A stretch of DNA of 64,000 nt, taken from positions 5,704,001 to 5,768,000 of the forward strand of contig NZ_LT629772.1 of the NCBI RefSeq assembly GCF_900105385.1. The letters are read 5' to 3'. The stretch is from Microlunatus soli (GTDB lineage Bacteria > Actinomycetota > Actinomycetes > Propionibacteriales > Propionibacteriaceae). Below are positions 53,231 to 61,174 of the stretch, piece by piece. Below the pieces are notes generated by a model that was given only the letters and a program-made list of their open reading frames with translations, searched no databases and was not told where the DNA came from. The stretch's first letter is position 1. Each line of letters opens with the position of its first letter. The translations under genes were made by a program, and so were the position numbers.

Positions 53231-54148
53231 TCAGCTGTGCGACGCCGCCAACAGCTCCATCGCCGCCCAGTCCTGGATCGCTACACCGACCGACTTGAAG
53301 ACGGTTCGTCCCGACACGGCGGGTGCTCCGCCGACGATCGTGGTCAACTCGGTCAGATCGTCGGTGCCGATCAGATCGGCCCGCACGGCGTCGATCAACT
53401 CGCCGGACTCGGTCATGCAGGCGGCAAGATCATCGACAACAACCGACGCGGCGTCGGTGATCAACTCGGAGGGGAACTCGTGCATCGACGGTTTGTACGA
53501 GCCCACCGCGTTGATGTGGACCCGTTCGGCCAACTCCGTCACCGCGAACAGCGGCGCAGTGCTGGAGGTGGCACAACAGATGATGTCGCAGCGACTCAGG
53601 TCGCGATCGCCGATCGCCACCACAGCAAGGTCCACCTCGGGAAGCTCTGCCCGCAATCGGGCCATCAGCGGATCGGCCCTGGACGGCGTTCGAACCACGA
53701 CGGTCACCTCGCTCAGCGGCCGCACCGCGTGCACCGCCCGGACCTGATCGGCGGCCAGCGCTCCCGCGCCGAAGATCGCCAAGCGCGAGGCGTCCGGCGC
53801 GGCCAGCAGATCCGTGGCCAGTCCGGTGATCGCCCCGGTCCGCAGGGAGGTGATGGTCTCGGCCGGGGCGACCACCGAGCGGTCGGTCGCGGTGCTCGAC
53901 CAGCTGACCAGACCGCTGATCATCGGATCCCGACCGGCGGCCAGTGACAGGATCTTGACCACCAGGGACTCACGGCCGCTGTGCCGGGTCGGCATCACCA
54001 GATAGCCGGAGTCGGCGAGCGCCAGTCGCTGCGGCAGCTCGAAGGCCCCGTCGCGCAGGTCGGCGAAGGCCTCCCGCAGGGCACTGATCAACACCCGTGG
54101 CTCGAGCAGCGAACGGGTTGCGGCGTCGTCCAGCGTGATCAGAGGCAT
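53231..54148 (-). CDS. Ornithine cyclodeaminase/mu-crystallin family protein
   Basis: A 305-residue NAD(P)-dependent protein. IFGAGALAADQVRAVHAV is the dinucleotide motif, with KILSLAAGRD as the substrate lysine region and NAVGSYKPSMHEF typical of the family. Related proteins include EutC of ectoine utilisation. ATG 54148 is used rather than the longer frame from 54178 which would pass the operator. It diverges from the GntR gene through the operator at 54161. Confidence 0.9.
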   Translation of the reverse strand: MPLITLDDAATRSLLEPRVLISALREAFADLRDGAFELPQRLALADSGYLVMPTRHSGRESLVVKILSLAAGRDPMISGLVSWSSTATDRSVVAPAETITSLRTGAITGLATDLLAAPDASRLAIFGAGALAADQVRAVHAVRPLSEVTVVVRTPSRADPLMARLRAELPEVDLAVVAIGDRDLSRCDIICCATSSTAPLFAVTELAERVHINAVGSYKPSMHEFPSELITDAASVVVDDLAACMTESGELIDAVRADLIGTDDLTELTTIVGGAPAVSGRTVFKSVGVAIQDWAAMELLAASHS

Positions 54149-54160
54149 CGAAGTCGTAGG

Positions 54161-54172
54161 ATAGTCGACAAT
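54161..54172. promoter_or_regulatory. GntR-type operator overlapping a leaderless promoter
   Basis: ATAGTCGACAAT is one base off the palindrome ATTGTCGACAAT found at 59816. It overlaps the GntR start codon, and TAGGAT (54157-54162) is placed 8 bases before the ATG like the -10 box of a leaderless transcript. Binding here would block both the GntR gene and the ornithine-cyclodeaminase gene. Confidence 0.6.
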
Positions 54173-54827
54173 GAACAAGACCAGCCGCTACCTGGAACCG
54201 CTGATCCGGGAGTCCACACCGAGCATCATCGCCGACAAGATCCGCGATGCGATTGGTCACGGCGACATTCCCGCCGGCGCTCAGCTCTACGAGGCCGATC
54301 TCGCCCGCACCCTCGGGGTGAGCAGGGGACCGCTCCGCGAAGGACTGCAGCGGCTCACCCAAGAAGGTCTGCTGACCTCGGTCCGCAATCGCGGTGTCTT
54401 CGTGATCGAGATGACTCCCGACAATGTCCGCGACATGTACCTGCTGCGCAGCGCGATCGAACGCGCCGCGCTCGGCCTGCTGCTCAAACGCGACCCCTCT
54501 GGTGCCCGAGACCGGTTGACCGACATCTGCATCGAGATGGAAAAGGCCCATGACGTCCCGGCTCGTTCCGAGGTCGATATCGCGTTCCACGAGGAGCTGG
54601 TCGCGCTGTCCGGCAGCGAACGGCTGCGCCGGGTGCACCGGACCATGATCACCGAAACCCGGATGTGCATCCACGCGCTGGCCGAGAGCTACGCGCTGTC
54701 CGACGACCGCGTTGCCGAGCATCAGGCGATCGCCGACGCGATCGCCAAGGCCGATCCCGATGACGCCGATCGGCTGATGGTGGAGCACATGGACGATGCG
54801 CTCGCCCGACTGATGCCCGCAGAGTGA
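54171..54827 (+). CDS. GntR family regulator, FCD subfamily
   Basis: A 218-residue repressor. The winged HTH is at about 20-75 (ESTPSIIADKIRDAIGHGDIPAGAQLYEADLARTLGVSRGPLREGLQRL), the FCD ligand domain with metal/His residues at 85-210 includes FHEELVALSG and H-RTMI. It likely binds the operator at its own start and perhaps the sites at 24334 and 59816. Ligand may be an amino or carboxylic acid from the linked genes. Confidence 0.9.
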   Translation: MNKTSRYLEPLIRESTPSIIADKIRDAIGHGDIPAGAQLYEADLARTLGVSRGPLREGLQRLTQEGLLTSVRNRGVFVIEMTPDNVRDMYLLRSAIERAALGLLLKRDPSGARDRLTDICIEMEKAHDVPARSEVDIAFHEELVALSGSERLRRVHRTMITETRMCIHALAESYALSDDRVAEHQAIADAIAKADPDDADRLMVEHMDDALARLMPAE

Positions 54828-54856
54828 ATCGCGACCCGAAATCAGTGGCGCTCGAA

Positions 54857-54872
54857 TAGCACGATCGTGCTA
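54857..54872. promoter_or_regulatory. 16-base perfect palindrome, TetR operator
   Basis: TAGCACGATCGTGCTA is a perfect palindrome 10 bases before the TetR start. The -10-like TAGATT at 54871-54876 overlaps its right end and lies 6 bases before the GTG, suggesting a leaderless autoregulated promoter. Confidence 0.65.
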
Positions 54873-54882
54873 GATTTGTGCT

Positions 54883-55470
54883 GTGACCAAGGGGGGCGAG
54901 ACGAAGACCGCGATCCTGCATCGCGGCGTCGCCACCGCGTTCCGGGTCGGTCTCGGCGGGCTGACAATCGGCGAGTTGGCCCGCGACACCGGTCTCAGCA
55001 AGAGCGGTCTGTACGCCCATTTCCGGTCCAAGGAAGCGCTGCAGCTCGACGTGCTGGCCCAGGCCAGGGCTGAATTCATCGACGCTGTGCTGCGACCGGC
55101 CGTAGCGGTGCCGCGCGGTGAGCCGCGGGTCCGTGAGCTGTTCGTCCGGTGGCGTGACAGCGGCGGTCAGCGCGTTCCCGGTTGTTGCCTGTTCGTCAAG
55201 GCTCTCACCGAATTCGAGGGCCAGGACGGCGCCGTCCATGATCAACTGATCCAAGATCATCGCGATCTCTATGACTCGGTCGCGCAGATCTTCGGCACCG
55301 GGATCAGTGAGGGCCAGTTCCGTGCCGACGCTGATCCGATGCAATTGGCCTTCGCGCTCGGCGGGATCATGTATGCCGGCTATCACTGGTCGTCCGTGGT
55401 CGGGCCTGCCGAGGCGACCAGTCGTTCCCAGCGGGCTTTCGAGGACCTGCTGAACTCCGTACGAAGCTGA
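54883..55470 (+). CDS. TetR family transcriptional regulator
   Basis: A 195-residue repressor with HTH at about 8-50 (TKTAILHRGVATAFRVGLGGLTIGELARDTGLSKSGLYAHFRSKEALQ) and a helical ligand domain. GTG 54883 is used because the palindrome and -10 immediately precede it. The next gene is an alpha/beta hydrolase 14 bases after, so the pair form an operon controlled by the palindrome. Confidence 0.9.
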   Translation: MTKGGETKTAILHRGVATAFRVGLGGLTIGELARDTGLSKSGLYAHFRSKEALQLDVLAQARAEFIDAVLRPAVAVPRGEPRVRELFVRWRDSGGQRVPGCCLFVKALTEFEGQDGAVHDQLIQDHRDLYDSVAQIFGTGISEGQFRADADPMQLAFALGGIMYAGYHWSSVVGPAEATSRSQRAFEDLLNSVRS

Positions 55471-55484
55471 GATGAGGTAACGCC

Positions 55485-56387
55485 ATGTCCGCGGGATCGG
55501 CAGCACGCAAGAAAAGCACGACCGTACGACTTCAACTGGCACGGGTAGCGCTGACCCGGCGCGCCTTCGGCGTGCTGGAGCGGCTGGCACCCTGGCCGGC
55601 GTCACGCTGGGCGCTGGATCTGTGGTGCACCCTTCCGGGGAACGCCGGCCGCCGCCGGGACGCACGCCCCGGCCCGGGGAACCGCTCCTGGGTCGAGTCC
55701 GACGGTCACCGGATCGCGGTCGAGACCTGGGGTAGCGACGGTCCTGCGGCGTACCTGATGCATGGCTGGGGTGGCTGGCGGGGTCAACTCGGTGCGCTCG
55801 TCGCACCGCTGGTCGAGGCCGGCTATCGGGTGATCGCCTTCGATGTGCCCGGCCACGGCGACTCCGAGCCGGGCAGCCTCGGACGGGGCCGGGGCAACGG
55901 GATGGAATTCGCTCGGGCGTTGACTGATGTCGCCGCCGTTCACGGTCGTCCGGCGGTGGTGATCGGGCACTCGTTCGGCTGCGCCACCGCAGTACTGGCG
56001 ATTCGCGACGGGCTGCAGGTGGATCGTTTGGTATTGATCGCGCCCGCTGTCGATCCGACCACGTACCTGAAGGCCGTCGGGGCCGTCTTCGGGTTCGGGC
56101 CGCGGGTCTTTGCCGGCCTGCACACCCGGATCGAGCGGCTCGCCCGTCGGCCGCTGTCCGACTTCGACCCGACCACCGTCGAGGATCCGAGCGCGATGCC
56201 GCCGACCCTGCTGATCCATGACCGCCGGGACAAGGAGATCCCGTACGCCGAAGGGGAGCGATTGGCGGCTGCCTGGCCGGACGCCGAACTGATCAGCACC
56301 GAGGGTCTCGGACACCAGCGGATCCTGGCCGATCCGACCGTGATCGCTCGCGCCGTCGACTTCGCCACGGCATTGCGTGCCGGATGA
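55485..56387 (+). CDS. Alpha/beta hydrolase family protein
   Basis: A 300-residue hydrolase. HGWGGWRGQ is the oxyanion region, VVIGHSFGCATAVLA the nucleophile elbow (Ser), LLIHDRRDKEIPYAEG the acid and LGHQRILAD the His. Substrate unknown; TetR linkage suggests inducible ester or epoxide detoxification. ATG follows GAGGTAACGCC. Confidence 0.88.
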   Translation: MSAGSAARKKSTTVRLQLARVALTRRAFGVLERLAPWPASRWALDLWCTLPGNAGRRRDARPGPGNRSWVESDGHRIAVETWGSDGPAAYLMHGWGGWRGQLGALVAPLVEAGYRVIAFDVPGHGDSEPGSLGRGRGNGMEFARALTDVAAVHGRPAVVIGHSFGCATAVLAIRDGLQVDRLVLIAPAVDPTTYLKAVGAVFGFGPRVFAGLHTRIERLARRPLSDFDPTTVEDPSAMPPTLLIHDRRDKEIPYAEGERLAAAWPDAELISTEGLGHQRILADPTVIARAVDFATALRAG

Positions 56388-56444
56388 CCGAGTCGCAGGG
56401 TGGGTGCGGCCGCCGATCGATCACTCCGGCGTAGGATCACGCCG

Positions 56445-57080
56445 ATGTCGGACTTCACCGGATTCAGCATCGCCGCGCTGGACTTCTACGACGACCTGGA
56501 GTTGGACAACAGCAAATCGTTCTGGAGCGCGCACAAAGCGACCTACGACGAACACGTCCGAGCCCCGATGCTGGCGCTGACCCAGGCGTTGGAGACCGAA
56601 TTCGGGGCGGCCAAGATCTTTCGTCCCTACCGCGACGTGCGGTTCGCCAAGGACAAAACTCCGTACAAAACGCATCAGGGCGCTTTTGTGGCCACCGCCG
56701 AAGCGACCGGATGGTACGTCGAGCTCGGTGCAGCAGGCGTGCGGATCGCGGCCGGGTTCTACCACGCCGGACCACCGGCATTGGACCGGTATCGCCGCAC
56801 GGTTGCCGACGACGTCCGTGGCCCCGAGTTGGAACGTCTGCTCGCCCGGCTGCGGCGGGCCGGCTGGGAGCTGGGAGGCGATCGACTGAAGACCTCTCCG
56901 CGGGGCTTCAGTGCCGACCATCCGCGTATCGAATTGCTCCGGCACCGGTCGCTGACATTGGGCAAGTCGTTCGGCTTCGAGCCGATCATTCACTCCGCCG
57001 AGCTCGCGACAGCGATCGGCAAGGAGTGGCGCAAAGCTCGACCGCTGGTCGAGTGGATCACCCGTTATGTGTCGGGCTGA
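56445..57080 (+). CDS. DUF2461 family protein (TIGR02453)
   Basis: A 211-residue protein matching DUF2461: FYDDLELDNSKSFWSAHKATYDEHVRAPM, then FRPYRDVRFAKDKTPYKTHQGA and WYVELGAAGVRIAAGFY. Members are widespread and uncharacterised. ATG 56445 is chosen by family start. Confidence 0.88.
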   Translation: MSDFTGFSIAALDFYDDLELDNSKSFWSAHKATYDEHVRAPMLALTQALETEFGAAKIFRPYRDVRFAKDKTPYKTHQGAFVATAEATGWYVELGAAGVRIAAGFYHAGPPALDRYRRTVADDVRGPELERLLARLRRAGWELGGDRLKTSPRGFSADHPRIELLRHRSLTLGKSFGFEPIIHSAELATAIGKEWRKARPLVEWITRYVSG

Positions 57081-57195
57081 CCCATGACCAGTTAATGAAA
57101 GGCCCATGGATAATCCGTACGGCTTGACGACCGCCTTCAAAGCACGGTTGTCTGGATCCCTAGTTCGAGTAGCCGTCTCTTTACGGAGTTCCCCC

Positions 57196-58116
57196 ATGGC
57201 CTTTCGTTCCCGTCAGTCGACCAAATTGGGCAAGACCGAGGAGCCTCCCGCTCCCGAGCCCGTAGCTCAGCCGCCCGCGGCGGCAGCAGAGTCGACACCA
57301 GCTCAACCCGCAGCTTCGGCCGAGCCGGTTGCGTCCGCTCAAACCGGAGAGTCGGCCCAGCCCGCGAAGCCGGCACCGGCTGCTCAGCCGTCATCGGCCC
57401 AGCCTTCATCATCGGCTCAGGCCGCGGCGGCTGCTCAACCTGCGGGAACGCCCACACCCGCTGCGGCCGGCACGCCGGCCCCGACGCAACCGGCACCGGC
57501 CAACGCTCAGCCGACTGCTCCGCAGGCCGCCAAACCGGGGACTCCCGCCCCGGCAGGCTCAGCATCGGTTGTCGCCGGGTTGGAGCAGAAGTGGCTGCAG
57601 ACCCAGGCCTACTTCCTCGACGAGCCCCGCGAGGCCGTTCGTCGCTCCGACCAGGTGGTCGGCGACGTTCTGGAACATCTGACCAACGTGATCGCCGGCG
57701 GCCGGCAGGCGATCCGTGCTCGCTGGAACGACGCGGAGCTGGGCACCGACGAACTGCGTGCGGTGATGATGAACTACCGCGAGCTGATCCGGCATGTCAT
57801 CGGCGCCGCGGAACTTCCGATCGACACCTCGCCGCCGAAGAACAGGCCGGCTGCAAAGCCGGCGTCGGCAGCCCCGTCCGGGCAGGCCCAGTCGTCCGGT
57901 CAGACCCAGTCGTCCGGTCAGACCCGGCCGCCCGGTCAGACGCCGGCGGGTCAGGCAGGCAGCCAGGCACCCGCACGGCCGGCCGCGACGGGTCAGGCCC
58001 CGGCAAGTCAGACCGCTACCGGGCAGGCGCCGGCGAGTCAGACCCCGACCGTAGGGACCAGGCCGACCGAGGCTCGGCCGGCGAACGGAAGTACCGCGCC
58101 GACATCGAGCAGCTGA
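57196..58116 (+). CDS. Hypothetical Ala/Pro/Gln-rich protein with a central helical domain
   Basis: A 306-residue protein from ATG 57196 (ACGGAG upstream). The first about 110 residues and the last about 100 are low-complexity Ala/Pro/Gln/Ser, the C-terminus with repeated SGQT and TGQAPASQT units; the middle (about 115-200) is a helical domain (LEQKWLQTQAYFLDEP... MNYRELIRHVIG) that is well conserved in composition with normal proteins. No signal or TM. Function unknown; a scaffold or cell-envelope role is possible. Confidence 0.7.
   Translation: MAFRSRQSTKLGKTEEPPAPEPVAQPPAAAAESTPAQPAASAEPVASAQTGESAQPAKPAPAAQPSSAQPSSSAQAAAAAQPAGTPTPAAAGTPAPTQPAPANAQPTAPQAAKPGTPAPAGSASVVAGLEQKWLQTQAYFLDEPREAVRRSDQVVGDVLEHLTNVIAGGRQAIRARWNDAELGTDELRAVMMNYRELIRHVIGAAELPIDTSPPKNRPAAKPASAAPSGQAQSSGQTQSSGQTRPPGQTPAGQAGSQAPARPAATGQAPASQTATGQAPASQTPTVGTRPTEARPANGSTAPTSSS
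57888..57941. repeat. Three tandem 18-base repeats
   Basis: Three consecutive units of CCAGTCGTCCGGTCAGAC (57888-57905, 57906-57923, 57924-57941), the third diverged at its start, encode SSGQTQ-type repeats in the low-complexity protein. They are prone to copy-number change. Confidence 0.75.
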
Positions 58117-58245
58117 CGGTATCGAGCAGCTGACGGTGGCGAACGCCTGAGGCGGCACCTGAATCGAGCCGGCCGGACGATTGTCCGGGCCGGCTCGACT
58201 CGTCGGTCCTGTCAGGGGTCACCCCTGGGGTCAGGCCTGTCCGGT

Positions 58246-59709
58246 TCAGGCTGTGATGCCGATGTACTTGACCTCGAGGAACTCGTCGATCCCGATCGAA
58301 CCGCCCTCCCGGCCGAGACCGGACTCCTTGATCCCGCCGAACGGGGCGTACGGGTTGGACACGACGCCCTGGTTGAGCCCGACCATGCCGAACTCCAGTG
58401 CCTCCGAGACCCGCAGGGCGCGCCGCAGGTCGTTGGTGTAGACGTACCCGACCAGGCCCCACGGGGTGCCGTTGGCGAGTGCGATCACCTCGTCCTCGGC
58501 GTCGAAGGGGGTCAGTGGTGCGACCGGCCCGAAGATCTCCTCGGCGTTCATCGCTGCATCCGTGCTGACCCCGCTCAGCACGGTCGGCGTGAAGAAGTAG
58601 CCGTCGCCGTCGACCGGCTCACCGCCGGTGATCACGGTTGCGCCGCGATCCACCGCGTCGGCCACCAGCCGCTGCACCTTGTCCAGTGACGGCTGGTCGA
58701 TCAGCGGCCCGACGTTGACACCGTCCTCGGTGCCGCGGCCCACCGTCATCGCGCCGAGTTTCTCGGCCAGCCGCTTACCGAATTCGTCGATGATCGAGGA
58801 CTGGATATAGATCCGATTGGCGGCCGTACAGGCCTCGCCCATGTTGCGCATCTTGGCGGCCACGGCGCCGGCGACCGCCTCGTCCAGATCGGCGTCGTCG
58901 AAGACGATGAACGGCGCATTGCCGCCGAGCTCCATCGAGGTCCGCATCACCTTCTCCGCACATTGGGCCAGCAGGATCTTGCCGACCTTGGTCGAGCCGG
59001 TGAACGACAGCTTGCGGGCCAGGCCGGAGGTGATCATCGGCTCGGTGACGCCTGCCGCATCGGTGCAGGTGATCACGTTCACTGCGCCCTCAGGCAGTCC
59101 GGCCTCGGCCAGGATGCCGGCCAGCGCCAGCATCGACAGCGGCGTCTGCGGGGCCGGTTTGATCACGCTGCTGCAACCGGCGGCGATCGCCGGTCCGAGC
59201 TTGCGGGTGCCCATCGCCATCGGGAAGTTCCACGGTGTGATCAGGATGCACGGACCGACCGGTTGCTTGGTGACGAGGAATCGCGCGCCGCCGGCAGGGG
59301 CGGTCTGATAGCCGCCGTCGATCCGGACCGCCTCGCTGGCGAAATGCCGGAAGAACTCTGCAGCGTAAGTGATCTCGCCCTTCGCCTCTGCCAGCGGCTT
59401 GCCCATCTCCAGCGTCATCAGCAGAGCAAGATCATCGATCCGCTCGTGCAGGAGTTCGAAGGCGCGGGTCAGGATGTCGGCCCGCTCCCGTGGGCTCAGG
59501 GCAGCCATCACCGGCTGGGCCTTGACGGCCGCGTCGAGGGCGGCCCGGCCATCGGCGGGGGAGGCGTCGGCGACCGAGCAGAGCACCTTGCCGGTGGCCG
59601 GGTCGTGGACGTCGAAGGTTGCTGCCCCGGATGCGTCGGTCCAGGATCCGCCGATGAAGAGTTGCTTGTTGACGGCGTCGATCACAGCGGTCTCGGATGC
59701 GGTGTTCAT
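58246..59709 (-). CDS. gabD: NAD(P)-dependent aldehyde dehydrogenase, succinate-semialdehyde type
   Basis: A 487-residue ALDH. Asn161 in TPWNFPM, Glu260 in SMELGGNAPF and catalytic Cys294 in MGEACTAANR are complete, closest to succinate-semialdehyde dehydrogenases. GAAGG-type site precedes ATG 59709. Divergent from the aminotransferase through the operator at 59816, so the pair probably converts an omega-amino acid through its semialdehyde to a dicarboxylate. An aspartate-semialdehyde (DoeC-like) role is equally possible. Confidence 0.88.
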   Translation of the reverse strand: MNTASETAVIDAVNKQLFIGGSWTDASGAATFDVHDPATGKVLCSVADASPADGRAALDAAVKAQPVMAALSPRERADILTRAFELLHERIDDLALLMTLEMGKPLAEAKGEITYAAEFFRHFASEAVRIDGGYQTAPAGGARFLVTKQPVGPCILITPWNFPMAMGTRKLGPAIAAGCSSVIKPAPQTPLSMLALAGILAEAGLPEGAVNVITCTDAAGVTEPMITSGLARKLSFTGSTKVGKILLAQCAEKVMRTSMELGGNAPFIVFDDADLDEAVAGAVAAKMRNMGEACTAANRIYIQSSIIDEFGKRLAEKLGAMTVGRGTEDGVNVGPLIDQPSLDKVQRLVADAVDRGATVITGGEPVDGDGYFFTPTVLSGVSTDAAMNAEEIFGPVAPLTPFDAEDEVIALANGTPWGLVGYVYTNDLRRALRVSEALEFGMVGLNQGVVSNPYAPFGGIKESGLGREGGSIGIDEFLEVKYIGITA

Positions 59710-59815
59710 CACTCCATCTTCCTTGAACGGTCGTGGTCAGGGTGGCCGGTCGGAATCCGACGCGAGTCGGGATTGCGTTTCTGCCGATTGGTAGGCAGCA
59801 TAGAACCGATCCTAA

Positions 59816-59829
59816 GATTGTCGACAATC
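59816..59829. promoter_or_regulatory. Perfect GntR-type palindrome between gabD- and gabT-like genes
   Basis: GATTGTCGACAATC is a perfect 14-base palindrome in the divergent promoter region. A minus-strand -10-like TAGGAT (59814-59809) adjoins it on the gabD side, as at the GntR gene. The core ATTGTCGACAAT matches the site at 54161 with one difference. Confidence 0.65.
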
Positions 59830-59847
59830 GGACAACAGTGATCCTCA

Positions 59848-59871
59848 TGACATCAGCACTGACATCAGCAC
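59848..59871. repeat. Tandem 12-base repeat upstream of the aminotransferase
   Basis: Two perfect copies of TGACATCAGCAC stand head to tail between the palindrome and the start codon. Could be a second protein-binding site or a local slippage product. Confidence 0.6.
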
Positions 59872-59895
59872 GCAGACCGACCGAGGTGGAACCCC

Positions 59896-61152
59896 ATGGC
59901 TGAACTCTCCCAGATCCTCAAGCAGGCGACCGGTGTGGTCGCCGCCCGCGGCGAGGGCGTCTATCTCTATGACGAGCAGGACCGGCGCTACCTGGACTTC
60001 ACCGCCGGGATCGGAGTGACCAGCACCGGTCATTGCCATCCGCGGGTGGTCGAGGCGGCCCAGCAGCAGGTCGGGAAGCTGATCCACGCCCAGTACACGA
60101 CGGTCATGCACCGACCGCTGCTCACCCTGGTGGACCGGCTCAGCGAGGTGCTGCCCACCGGTCTGGACCGGATGTTCTTCGCCAATTCCGGTTCGGAGGC
60201 GATCGAGGCGGCACTGCGGTTGACCCGGCAGGCGACCCGGCGGCCGAATGTGATCGTCTTCCACGGTGGCTTCCACGGCAGGACCGTTGCGGCCGCTTCG
60301 ATGACCACCTCCGGCACGAAGTTCAAGGGCGGCTTCTCGCCGCTGATGTCCGGTGTGCACGTCTCGCCGTTCCCCGACCCGGGTTACTTCGGCTGGAGCG
60401 TGGAGGAGTCCACCGACTTTGCCCTCAAGCAACTCGACTACGTTCTGCAGACGCTGAGTCAGCCGGAGGAGACCGCGGCGTTCTTCGTCGAGCCGGTGCT
60501 GGGTGAGGGTGGTTACGTGCCGGGCAACACGCGCTTCTTCGCCGGGCTGCGGGAACGTGCCGACCGGTACGGCATCCAGTTGGTGCTGGACGAGGTGCAG
60601 ACCGGCTTCGGCCGGACCGGCAAATTCTGGGGCGAAGATCATTTCGACGTCCGGCCCGATGTGCTCGTCACCGCCAAGGGCCTGGCCTCGGGCTTCCCGT
60701 TGTCCGGCATCGCTGCGTCGGACGAGCTGATGGAGAAGGCCTGGCCCGGCAGCCAGGGTGGGACGTACGGCGCCAACGCCGTCGCCTGTGCCGCGGCGCT
60801 GGCGACTCTGGATGTGATCGAGGACGAGAAGCTGGTGCAGAACAGCGCCGATCGCGGCGAGGAGCTCCGTGGAGCGTTGGCGTCGGTCGCCTCCGGGCAT
60901 GATCAGATCACCGACGTCCGCGGCCTCGGACTGATGATCGGCAACGAGTTCCGAGATGCCGACGGCAACCCCGACGGTGCCACTGCCGGTGCTGTCCAGC
61001 AGGAGGCCGCCAAGCGTGGACTGCTGCTGCTCACCTGTGGCGCCTGGAGCCAGGTCGTGCGCTTCATCCCTGCTCTGGTGGTGAATTCCGAGCAGGTCGA
61101 CGAAGCCGCGTCGATCTGGTCCGATGCCGTGCAAGCCGTGCTGGCCCGCTGA
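59896..61152 (+). CDS. gabT: Class III aminotransferase (4-aminobutyrate/diaminobutyrate type)
   Basis: A 418-residue PLP enzyme. ANSGSEAIEAALRL, Asp232 in LDEVQTGFGRTG and Lys261 in TAKGLASGFPLS form the cofactor site. Similar to GabT, but also to DoeD, the diaminobutyrate transaminase. ATG 59896 follows GAGGTGGA. It makes a semialdehyde that the divergent ALDH would oxidise. Confidence 0.88.
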   Translation: MAELSQILKQATGVVAARGEGVYLYDEQDRRYLDFTAGIGVTSTGHCHPRVVEAAQQQVGKLIHAQYTTVMHRPLLTLVDRLSEVLPTGLDRMFFANSGSEAIEAALRLTRQATRRPNVIVFHGGFHGRTVAAASMTTSGTKFKGGFSPLMSGVHVSPFPDPGYFGWSVEESTDFALKQLDYVLQTLSQPEETAAFFVEPVLGEGGYVPGNTRFFAGLRERADRYGIQLVLDEVQTGFGRTGKFWGEDHFDVRPDVLVTAKGLASGFPLSGIAASDELMEKAWPGSQGGTYGANAVACAAALATLDVIEDEKLVQNSADRGEELRGALASVASGHDQITDVRGLGLMIGNEFRDADGNPDGATAGAVQQEAAKRGLLLLTCGAWSQVVRFIPALVVNSEQVDEAASIWSDAVQAVLAR

Positions 61153-61174
61153 CCGACGATCGGGTTCGACCGGG

